Part shown: in pieces, positions 1 to 6,526 of the stretch
Numbering within the stretch: position 1 is the first letter of the stretch
Layout: every line of letters starts with the position of its first letter
Source of the DNA: Chrysochromulina tobinii
Taxonomy: Eukaryota; Haptophyta; Prymnesiales; Chrysochromulinaceae
Assembly: GCA_001275005.1 (NCBI GenBank)
Contig: JWZX01001088.1
Coordinates: 1-11,852 of the forward strand
Reading direction: 5' to 3'
DNA length: 11,852 nucleotides
Notes under the pieces: generated by a model
Databases searched by the model: none
What the model was told of the DNA's origin: nothing
The model's input: only the letters and a program-made list of their open reading frames with translations
Made by a program: the position numbers and the translations under genes

Positions 1-113
1 CATGAGAATGAAGCGGCTGTGACGTGTGCGAGGTGTTCGACCTTCACGCTTGTTTGAGTTTGGTCTGTGCGTGTTGGTGTGTTGTGAAATGAACACGAAT
101 CTCGCCAAGAAAC

Positions 114-2110
114 ATGGACGACGCTACGGTGGATGACACAGCGGTGGCTCTCTTGCATCGCTTATCGCTCGCATTGCCGCGCGCGAACGTCGACGCCGAC
201 ACCGAGATGAGCTTTGAGGCCTTGCCAGTGGATGTGGTGGTTCGCATCCTCAGCCTCGCCACGAGCCACATCCGCGGTCACGACGCTTGGCGTATCACGA
301 GTCGCGCGGCCTGCGTAAGCCAGGGAATGAGAAGCGCCGCCGACCTGTGCTGGCAGTCACACGCGATGAGCCTCTTCCCTCTGGGGGCGCTGCCAACGGA
401 TGCGCCGAAGCACTGGCTCGGGTTCCGTGCGCCGCACAGCTGGCGGGAGGTCGCCACCGCGCTGCCAATGCCGACGTGGACTAAGTTCCCGTGCGCCGCC
501 GAGGAGAAGAAAGAAGAGTGGGCACCGGCACCCGCATCGGCTGACCATCCCTTTGGCCCATACCGAGGCACCATCATTCGCGATCTGACTGCGGCGCCGC
601 CCGAGGACTGCCTTGTGTCTCCTAGTCCACCGACGATGCCCACGACGGCGCGCGTGCCTTGTGCCCGACTCGCGCTGCCACGGCGCACGTTTGGACACTC
701 GACGGTCGTCTTCGACGGCCACGTGTACGTCTACGGTGGGCGTGACGCGCAATGTCACTCGAACGAGCTCAACGTGCTCCCGCTGCACATCCACCCTCTC
801 GTCTGGCGGACGATTCCCCCTACGGAGTCCACCCCCAGCCCTCGCCGGCAGCACACGGCAGCAATGGACAGGCGTGGGCGCATGCACGTTGTCGGTGGTG
901 GCTTTCTCGCAGCGTCCGGTGAACGCATCTACCGCTCGGATGCGCACGCCTTCGACACACGATCCGAGAGCTGGCATGCGACGCCGCCACCGCCGCATGG
1001 CTGGTCTTGCATGGCGCACTCGTGCGTGCACGTGCCCAGCTGGCCGCGCCAGTCGACGAGTGACGCCCGGGACAGCGCTCCTCGAAGGGTGGACGCCCGG
1101 GACGGCGCTCCACGAAGAGTGGGCGCCCGGGACGGCGGTACCGCTCACGACGGCGCGCCGGACGGCACTCGAGACGATGCCCGAGACGGCGCTCGCGCGG
1201 ACGCTCACGACGGCGCTCGTGCTCACGATGGACATGAAGACGAAACCGACGACGAAACCGACGAAGCCGACAGGGGCATGGCCATCACCGGCGGGGCCGA
1301 GGCGCTCGTCGTCTTCGGCGGGTCACCACTGTCTGGCGCGAGAATCCCGCGCCGCCACACGCGGCCGGCCCCGCCCTCATCGAACGCCCGCTGGTCAACA
1401 ATGCGCTGCTGTGCCTCGATGTGGGCGGCGCCGTGCTCGACGCGCCGTGGCGGCGCCTCCGACCGACAGGCGCGCCGCCCGACCCGCGGTTTCGTCACTC
1501 GGCCACGCTCGCCGGCTCGGCGCTCGATCCGACCATGGCGGTGTGGGGAGGCTTCAGGGTGAGGCCACAGGTTGACGAACCACAGGTTGACGAACCAGAC
1601 GATCTCGACGATCTCGGTACGCCCATTGACGAACCAGACGATCTCGACACGCCCATACAGACGCCGTGGGATCAGTGCTGCTCGAATGAACTCTATCTGC
1701 TCCATCTCGGTGATCTCCGCTGGTCGTCCCCAGCCCTGCGCGGACCGCTGCCCTCCCCCCGAGGTGGTCACTCCGCCACGCTCATCGGCGCCACGCTCGT
1801 CATCGTCGGCGGCTGTGACGGAGGCGAACAAGGCGTGCCCCGCGACGATGAGCTCTTCCTCGAGCGTGACCTCTCGAACGTGGTGCTTCTCGACCTCGCA
1901 AGACTCACCTACGTAGCCACCGAGCCCGTCGTCTGCTCCTTTGAGCCGCGTAGTGGCCACAGCGCGGTGCTCGTGCCGTGCGACGGCGGGCTCGGGCTGC
2001 TCGTGCTCGGCGGGCGCGACTACCGGCCGCCCCAATTTCCTTGGGACGAGGGAGAGCACCATGGCCGAGCCCTCGTCGATAGGCTCGCGCTGACCCTCAA
2101 ACCCTCATAA
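114..2110 (+). CDS. F-box and Kelch-repeat (six-bladed propeller) protein, with a frame change and intron(s)
   Basis: F-box/Kelch proteins are usually substrate adaptors of SCF ubiquitin ligases; that role is inferred here from family. The start ATG at 114 has a good context (aaacATGG). Residues about 33-85 resemble an F-box (FEALPVDVVVRILSL, then a Trp-containing helix). Six Kelch motifs follow, each an H-S/T strand and then a Gly-Gly pair: GHSTVVF..YVYGG, QHTAAM..HVVGG, AHSCVHV..LVVFGG, RHSATLAG..AVWGG, GHSATLIG..VIVGG and GHSAVLV..LLVLGG. Blades 1-3 lie in the frame of 114. After LVVFGG (about 1320) the homology moves to the frame that ends at TAA 2108-2110, where LVNNALLCLDV continues blade 3. 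The only AG available there (1341-1342) gives no intron that both fixes the frame and keeps the Gly-Gly, so a frameshift or base error is likelier. An in-frame intron at 1559-1660 fits well. A repetitive stretch around 1052-1273 is either a translated loop or a second intron. About 660 residues unspliced. Confidence 0.75.
1061..1150 (+). repeat. Three 30-bp tandem repeats inside the Kelch gene
   Basis: Three 30-bp units start at 1061, 1091 and 1121. All share a cgcccgggacrgcg core; the third decays at its end. Translated, they give a ten-residue unit (DARDSAPRRV, DARDGAPRRV, GARDGG...), followed by a degenerate Asp/Gly/Ala-rich tail and an acidic DETDDETDEAD run to about 1270. The insert splits Kelch blade 3 between its HS strand and its Gly-Gly strand. 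It could be a disordered loop. Alternatively, GT at 1052 to AG at 1273 would remove exactly 222 nt in frame and rejoin the blade. Confidence 0.75.
1559..1660 (+). other. Likely intron (102 nt) in the Kelch gene, with internal tandem repeats
   Basis: The donor is GTGAGG at 1559 and the acceptor is CATACAG ending at 1660. The length of 102 nt is a multiple of three and both ends are phase 0. Removing it joins AVWGGFR directly to TPWDQCCSNELYLLHL, the normal spacing from a Kelch Gly-Gly to the next strand. Unspliced, it would insert a VDEP/DDLD-repeat peptide into the blade. Inside are two copies of the 15-bp cacaggttgacgaac (1566-1595) and two copies of a segment beginning gacgaaccagacgatctcga. 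TTGAC, a YTRAY branch-point-like word, occurs at 1572, 1587 and 1626. The segment is open in the coding frame, so translation cannot be excluded. Confidence 0.6.
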
Positions 2111-2146
2111 CATATATAATAGCTGCGCCCACCGCCTAACGCGCAG

Positions 2147-3205
2147 CACCTGTTCGCCATCTATTGCCGCGCGCGTGAGCCTGAGACACTCAAGGCGCTC
2201 GCTCTTCGACCATACGAACCGCCCCATCGACGCCGCCGCCCTGTGGCCATCTGCGAGGCGTACACGGCTCCCACATGGGCGCAACGTACAAGCCTTGCCA
2301 TCGCTCTCCAGTTCTATGAGCTATCGGCCGCGTCCTCGCCCCAATGCGCCGCACTCGCGCTGACGGAGGAGCAGCTCAAACTGCTCGACGTACAGCGCCA
2401 GCTCGAGCGTGACACGCTGGGGCACAAGCCCCCCGTCGGCGCTCCGCCCTCGGCCTTTGATTCGGAGTCGGTGCGTGATTGCGCCTCTGACTGCGTCTCT
2501 GACTGCGCCGCTGATGACCTCTGATTGCCCTCTGAGGGCCACGAATTGCATGATCAGGGCTTTTGCTTCCTCGACCAACCGCTCAACGAGACGCTGTACC
2601 GGGCGTGGGCATTTCGGCAGCCTGGCGCGGCCGAGAAGCTGAAATATGATCTCAAGGTACGCCACTTGATGGCCGATGATGACCTCAAGGCACGTCCGTT
2701 GATGGCCTCTGATGGCCGTTGATGGCCTCTGATGGCCGTCGATGGCCTCTGATGGCCTCTGATGGTCTCTGATGGCCTCTGATGGTCTCTGATGGTCTCT
2801 GATGGTCTCTGATGGCCTCTGATGGCCTCTGATGGCCTCTGATGGCCTCTGATGGTCTCTGATGGCCTCTGATGGTCTCCAAGTGAATCGGATTGCCCAC
2901 CTCATCAGGTGCCCGAGAAGCGCTGGTGGCGTCTCAAGCTCGAGGGGTTGAGCCACAAGCGCGACTGGCCCACGCTGTGGGCCGATCTCGGCTCCGCACG
3001 CCGCTCGCCCATCGGGTTCAAGCCCTTTGCTTATGCATGCCTCGAGCAAGGCGCGATTGACGAAGCGGCCAAGTATGCGCCGAAGCTGACGCGCGCGGAG
3101 GCGGTGCCCATCTGGCACCGGATCGGGCGCATGGACGATGCTCGCAAGGTGGCAATGACCGTGAAGGATCGTCAGCCTGAGCTGATCAAGTGCTCAAGAT
3201 GGTGA
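2147..3205 (+). CDS. VPS16: VPS16 C-terminal domain (HOPS/CORVET subunit), N-terminus absent; three exons
   Basis: VPS16 is a core subunit of the HOPS and CORVET tethering complexes at endosomes and vacuoles/lysosomes, where its C-terminal alpha-solenoid binds VPS33. Three pieces read as one Vps16_C domain: 2147-2434 (YCRAREPETLKAL, then EEQLKLLDVQRQLE), 2537-2656 (FLDQPLNETLYRAWAF..AAEKLKYDLK) and 2909-3205 (VPEKRWWRLK, KRDWPTLW, RRSPIGFKPF, IDEAAKYAPKL, to TGA). All are in the same phase and are joined by GT-AG introns. The Vps16_N propeller is missing and the first exon has no in-frame ATG. The exon therefore needs upstream sequence, the only local candidate being the Kelch gene, or it is a fragment. 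An AG at 2145-2146 could be its acceptor. Between about 2201 and 2245 the homologous peptide (LFDHTNRPIDAAAL) lies in the +1 frame, implying two compensating indels. Family assignment is firm; functionality is not. Confidence 0.82.
2435..2536 (+). other. Candidate first intron of the VPS16 segment (102 nt)
   Basis: The donor is GTCGGC at 2435 and the acceptor is CCCTCTGAG ending at 2536; both ends are phase 0. The intron removes the in-frame TGA at 2522-2524 that would otherwise end the reading frame, and it brings LERDT close to FLDQPLNETL, as in VPS16. Four CTGAY words are spaced 10-12 bp apart (2487, 2499, 2511, 2521). The last places a putative branch A about 12 nt from the AG. The donor position is less certain than the acceptor. 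Confidence 0.6.
2657..2908 (+). other. Second intron of the VPS16 segment (252 nt), mostly minisatellite
   Basis: The donor is AAG|GTACGC at 2657 and the acceptor is CTCATCAG ending at 2908. Both ends are phase 0, joining ..KLKYDLK to VPEKRWWRLK without loss, exactly as the conserved VPS16 sequence requires. About 70 percent of the intron is an 18-unit 10-bp tandem array. The donor hexamer GTACGC is shared with the EF-hand gene intron at 9972. Confidence 0.85.
2701..2880 (+). repeat. 10-bp minisatellite, 18 units, inside a VPS16 intron
   Basis: Eighteen consecutive decamers run without a break. The consensus is gatggcctct, with a common C-to-T variant gatggtctct and a few end variants (gatggccgtt, gatggccgtc, gatggtctcc). 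Unit junctions create CTGAT fifteen times. The C/T variants alternate irregularly, as expected from unequal crossing-over or slippage. Because 10 bp is not a multiple of three and the minus strand lacks stops here, the array also yields spurious minus-strand reading frames rich in RGHQRPSEAI. Confidence 0.95.
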
Positions 3206-3845
3206 CGGATCATGCGGGGGGCTGAGTCCTGAGTCTTGACGTGAAACGAATGAGTGCTTTCAGTTATTGCGTTGAGAGATTTGTTGTTTGAGAAAGGCGT
3301 CAGTTGAATCGTTGGCCCGTTATTGTTTGAGAAAAGGTCAGTTGCCGCGATGGCTTCGTCAATAATCGCGACAGACGCGCCGACACCGCACGCACCGCTG
3401 ACAGTAGCACTTTTACCACACGAAATTTGCACTCGACTGCCACGCGCAGCAGCGGTCGCGTCGCACGGTGGACAAACACACCGACGATCTACAAGGTCCG
3501 GACCCCCAACCCCCAATCCTACATCGAAGCGGACCCCCTGCCGCCCCAATCATGGAATGTGCGGTGTGGAGCCACTGAAGGCATCCGCAATACGGTCACC
3601 ACACCTACGAGACCGCCGCCTTGATGAGGTCGATGACGCGTTAACGCGTGGCCGCCTCGGCCGCTTACGTGCCACAGCGATCCCATCCGCCCCGCCTCCT
3701 GCCCAGCCTGTGCATCACCTTGGGGGCCGCCTCCGCTTCGGTCTCATTTAGCGATCTCCGCGCGCGAGCTACATGCGCGAGATCAGTCGAACCTTTGGCG
3801 GCGTCGGCGCCTCTTTATCTTTCATGACCAGCCCTCACAAGGTTC
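3206..3845. other. Non-coding stretch between convergent genes
   Basis: This separates the 3' ends of the VPS16 segment (+) and the 477-residue membrane protein gene (-). I recognise no protein in any frame. It holds an imperfect direct repeat built on gtttgagaaa(a)gg..tcagttg, with copies at about 3283-3306 and 3320-3344, and a 14-bp perfect palindrome at 3636-3649. Both 3' UTRs presumably lie here, but no polyadenylation signal stands out. Confidence 0.6.
3636..3649. repeat. 14-bp perfect palindrome ACGCGTTAACGCGT
   Basis: The sequence is its own reverse complement and consists of two ACGCGT words separated by TA. ACGCGT is the MluI cell-cycle box recognised by MBF in yeasts. Whether it has any role here, in a 3' intergenic region of a non-fungal genome, is unknown. 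Confidence 0.5.
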
Positions 3846-5279
3846 TCAAGCCGAAACCTCAGCCTTCTTCGCATCCGCCTCGGCCGCCTCGGCCGCCTTG
3901 ATCGCCGCCTCGGCCGCCTTGATCGCCTCCTCGAGCTTAGTCGGGTACTTCTTCAAAGCTATCTCATATTTGTCAGCAAGTTCGTGCCTGTCGAAACCTC
4001 GCTCTTCGTCGATCTTTTGGTTGAGCCAATAGACCTCCCACGGGCACTTGAAAAAGAGGAATAAGGAGAGGATCGCGGCGAACAGGGTGATACCCCAGGC
4101 GGTCCACGAGAGGACGAGCGTCCCAACCTTGAGCGAGATGACGGCAATGATACCAACGAATCCGAAGATAACACCAAGCAAGAAAAGTACGTGCACTATG
4201 ACAAACTCATTGCGGAAACGTTCTCTGAGTAGCTTTGCTTCTCCAAAGCGCTCACGGTTGGCCGACGATGCATGCAGCGAGATGTAAAGCCACGAGCTGA
4301 AGAGAACAACAAGGAGCATGGCGGCTGACGCACCTCCGCACCCAATGGTGTACGCGAGCTCCAGGTTCCACTTTGTGATTTTGGCGCACTCGAGGGCTTC
4401 GATACAGCATGAGAGATCCAGACCATTTGGATCGGCTTCGGCGAGTTTCAGGTGCGGTGTCTCCTTAAGTAGGTCAACGGCGGCTTGGCAGTAGAGAGGT
4501 TCCCATCCAAGATGGTCGGGCGACAGCGCTTCAAGGCCGCAATGCTCCTTCGCCTTGTCCTGACACGTTTTTTCGCGCAACGCAAGTGGAAGGTACGCGA
4601 GCCAGTCATCCTTGGTGATTGAACTGAAGTTTGACATCGATGCACCTGTGATGAGTGCAGCGGCAAGGCCGAAGTTCATCAAATACGCGTCCATCGACTC
4701 TAGCTCACCCGTGAGCGCCAGTTCAATCGATTTCCACGTTGGCGCAAGGCTTTCCTTAACAGCCTTGAGGTTGTCATAATACTTGGTGATGGCCTCCACT
4801 GCGCCCTTGCACTGCAGGATCTCGTACAGTTGTGCGACCCCCCCCGCCTGCATCGCCACGTCCTCCAACTGCTTGTGAGAGTAAATTGCGTGATCGAGCA
4901 GGCTTTTGTGCAGCTTCGTTGACAGCGCCTTAGACAGCCTTTTCGACGTCAGCTCAGACAGCTTCTCAGACAGCTTTGACAGCTCAGCAGCCTGCTCCGA
5001 CTTCTTTTTCGCCAGCTCAGCCTGCGACTCCGACTTCTTTTTCGCCTCTTTTTTTTCAGATGCCGAACGCCAGCAGAAGAAGATGTTCTTCGTCTTCTTC
5101 GTCTTCTGCTCCTCCTGCTGGCCGCGACGCGCCAACAGAAATTCTTCTTCGATCCACTGTGCAGTGATCAGCATCTTATCCAAGTCTGCAATCGTGTCTA
5201 ATATCTCTGCGCTTGTCCTGACAGGCTTCTTCGTGTCTGCAATCTCCGCGCTTGTCCTGACAGGCTTCTCTGCGCTCAT
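3846..5279 (-). CDS. Unrecognised 477-residue protein with coiled coil and C-terminal membrane segments
   Basis: I do not recognise this family. The frame is long and continuous, from ATG (complement of 5277-5279) to TGA (complement of 3846-3848). The N-terminus holds a 13-residue tandem duplication (KPVRTSAEIADT at 5-16, KPVRTSAEILDT at 18-29). Residues about 72-125 are Lys/Glu/Ser-rich with heptad-like leucines, suggesting coiled coil. Residues 200-215 are moderately hydrophobic. Three clear membrane segments lie near 309-335, 358-382 and 386-410. Cysteines at 239, 247, 264, 291, 292 and 298 sit between the 200-215 segment and the first of these, so that domain could be lumenal and disulphide-bonded. 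The C-terminus is charged and ends in an Ala/Glu/Lys repeat (IKAAEAA twice, 453-466). A structural or scaffolding membrane protein is a guess. No splice sites are needed. Confidence 0.7.
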   Translation of the reverse strand: MSAEKPVRTSAEIADTKKPVRTSAEILDTIADLDKMLITAQWIEEEFLLARRGQQEEQKTKKTKNIFFCWRSASEKKEAKKKSESQAELAKKKSEQAAELSKLSEKLSELTSKRLSKALSTKLHKSLLDHAIYSHKQLEDVAMQAGGVAQLYEILQCKGAVEAITKYYDNLKAVKESLAPTWKSIELALTGELESMDAYLMNFGLAAALITGASMSNFSSITKDDWLAYLPLALREKTCQDKAKEHCGLEALSPDHLGWEPLYCQAAVDLLKETPHLKLAEADPNGLDLSCCIEALECAKITKWNLELAYTIGCGGASAAMLLVVLFSSWLYISLHASSANRERFGEAKLLRERFRNEFVIVHVLFLLGVIFGFVGIIAVISLKVGTLVLSWTAWGITLFAAILSLFLFFKCPWEVYWLNQKIDEERGFDRHELADKYEIALKKYPTKLEEAIKAAEAAIKAAEAAEADAKKAEVSA

Positions 5280-5830
5280 CTCTGCGCTCAGTCAGGACCG
5301 AGGACGTAGACGACCGCTCCAGAATTAAGGGCGTGCCGCTAGCGTGCCGCACCAAAACCCCTCTAATAACGTGTGTTACCGCATCTCTGAGATCACATCT
5401 CTCGCTAATTACTTGGATAATTCCAAGACTTGGTGGCCCTTCGAGCAACGCGGCGCCGTGTCGGCGCGTACGCTCTCTGCGTGCCCGGTGCACGCCTACG
5501 AACACAACGTCACAACCACACCTATTCCTAACGGTGAGCTTGAGGTCTTCTCTGGTGCCCCTTCAGATGGGCACGCCTCGTTCTAGCCCTCTTGAGAAGA
5601 ACCAAGACACACGAGGGTGGATTACTGGATTTGGTTTGAAAATAGAGGACGGCTACTAACATTTTCGCATCATGTAGTGTGTGATGCTATCGACTTACTC
5701 CGTTGTAGGGAATTACGTTCCGCGTGCACCAGCACTCATAAGTTTCTCGCAATCGATCCGCAAGATACATGATGAGATATACTTGTATCTCAAATGCATC
5801 CAGAGAGAGATGTATCTGATATGAAGGAGA

Positions 5831-5940
5831 CATGCGGGATACATGCGAGATACATGCGAGATACATGTATCCTCAGAGGTAATCAAGATACATGCGAGAT
5901 ACATGCGGAATACATGCGGGATACATGCGGGATACATAGG
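5831..5940. repeat. 11-bp minisatellite (catgcgRgata) in two blocks
   Basis: The unit catgcgggata/catgcgagata is repeated about three times from 5831 and, after a short interruption (5866-5890), about four to five times to 5940. The interruption includes the 12-bp palindrome GATACATGTATC at 5860-5871. The 11-bp period is not a multiple of three, which argues against coding. Confidence 0.85.
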
Positions 5941-6023
5941 GGATGAATGTACATGCAGGACACGTATCTCGGGGGTTTGGGGGTATCCAAGCGCGGCCGC
6001 AAGTAGGGCTCGAGATTAGCTCG

Positions 6024-6105
6024 AGATACGTATCTTGATGTGAACGGGACATATTAAGATACAATCAAGATACATGCAGGATACATCAAGATACATCAAG
6101 ATACG
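6024..6105. repeat. Dispersed GATAC units with perfect palindromes
   Basis: This continues the same sequence family. AGATACGTATCT is a perfect 12-bp palindrome at 6024-6035, and GATACGTATC a 10-bp one at 6090-6099. Between them run atcaagataca and caggatacatc units. Just upstream, GCTCGAG occurs twice 11 bp apart (6008 and 6019). Related half-sites reach back to about 5763. Confidence 0.7.
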
Positions 6106-6320
6106 TATCCGATAGGAAACTGTACCCAAAAACGATAGGAAACTGTACGTCACCCCCCTGCCCCTCCCGCTCCCAGAGCGCCTCCCCGCGCCTGCTGCCC
6201 TGCTCAAAGGCGGTCGGCGAAATGAAGGCGCGCGCATTCACCGGTCCTGCCGAAGATGTATAGGAAACCACCCCCAATTTGTATAGGAAACCCCCCCTGA
6301 CCCGCCGAAGATGGGTCCCG
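6100..6320. repeat. Short direct repeats with a TAGGAAAC core
   Basis: The 15-mer gataggaaactgtac occurs twice, near 6110 and 6135. The related tgtataggaaacc occurs twice further on, near 6257 and 6280. The flanking word gccgaagatg is also duplicated (about 6249 and 6304). The pattern suggests a degraded tandem array of roughly 25-bp and 23-bp units. No function is evident. Confidence 0.6.
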
Positions 6321-6344
6321 CGGGTTCCCGCTACCGATGACGAA

Positions 6345-6370
6345 TTGACTTGACTTGACTTGACTTGACT
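6345..6370. repeat. TTGAC pentanucleotide array, five copies
   Basis: Five uninterrupted TTGAC units directly abut the hairpin at 6372. The same pentamer array in the same orientation recurs at 7621-7643, so the FkbM-type gene is bracketed by them. Confidence 0.9.
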
Positions 6371-6371
6371 C

Positions 6372-6425
6372 CCGGCTCCCCCCGGTGTCTTTTGTAACCG
6401 GTTCAAAACCACCGGGGGGAGCCGG
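6372..6425. repeat. Near-perfect 54-nt hairpin (inverted repeat)
   Basis: The arm CCGGCTCCCCCCGGTG (6372-6387) is matched exactly by its reverse complement at 6410-6425. The interior also pairs: TTTTG with CAAAA around the palindrome AACCGGTT. The whole folds to about 25 base pairs with small bulges and almost no loop. It sits about 100 bp upstream of the FkbM-type start codon. It could be a foldback or MITE remnant, an RNA structure in a 5' leader, or a small-RNA precursor; nothing here distinguishes these. Confidence 0.85.
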
Positions 6426-6526
6426 ACACACGAGACAGACACGAACCTATGTGACTTTTTACCGGTACTATCGTACGACTATGTATACGGCGCGCCGCGA
6501 CAGTGCGGGCTGCGGAGCCTGCCAGG

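Larger units (their letters stand above)
5280..6526. other. Long repeat-rich non-coding region between divergent genes
   Basis: This lies between the 5' ends of the minus-strand membrane protein gene and the plus-strand FkbM-type gene, so both promoters should be here. Small open frames at about 5333-5659 show no recognisable protein. From about 5770 the region is dominated by GATAC-type repeats, then GGAAAC repeats, a TTGAC array and a hairpin, each listed separately. I could not assign a TATA box or initiator with confidence. Confidence 0.6.

Noticed and set aside
357-1235. Long minus-strand frame and a 613-1575 plus-strand frame over the Kelch gene
   Set aside because: High GC leaves other frames open. 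Only the F-box/Kelch frames show recognisable domain sequence.
1032-1273. 242-nt intron in the Kelch gene that would also correct the frame change
   Set aside because: It moves 1274 onward to the wrong frame for ALVVFGG, destroying the blade 3 Gly-Gly core, so it does not solve the problem.
2111-2122. TATA box (catatataatag) for the VPS16 segment
   Set aside because: The downstream frame has no ATG to start from. It more likely belongs to the Kelch 3' end or is chance.
2525-2722. Small stand-alone protein in VPS16 exon 2
   Set aside because: It is the second VPS16 exon read through into its downstream intron; the conserved part stops at the GT donor at 2657.
2701-2880. CRISPR-like array
   Set aside because: Ten-base units with no spacers, inside a eukaryotic intron.
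2321-3118. 265-residue minus-strand open frame rich in RGHQRPSEAI repeats
   Set aside because: It lies opposite the VPS16 exons and its repeats come entirely from the 10-bp intronic minisatellite, which is stop-free on the minus strand.
5333-5659. Small plus-strand frames (108 and 80 residues)
   Set aside because: No domain, no homology I recognise and overlapping frames in the divergent promoter region. I cannot support a gene.
6372-6425. Rho-independent terminator
   Set aside because: Stem-loop without a U tract, in a eukaryotic context and upstream of a gene; symmetrical fold with almost no loop.
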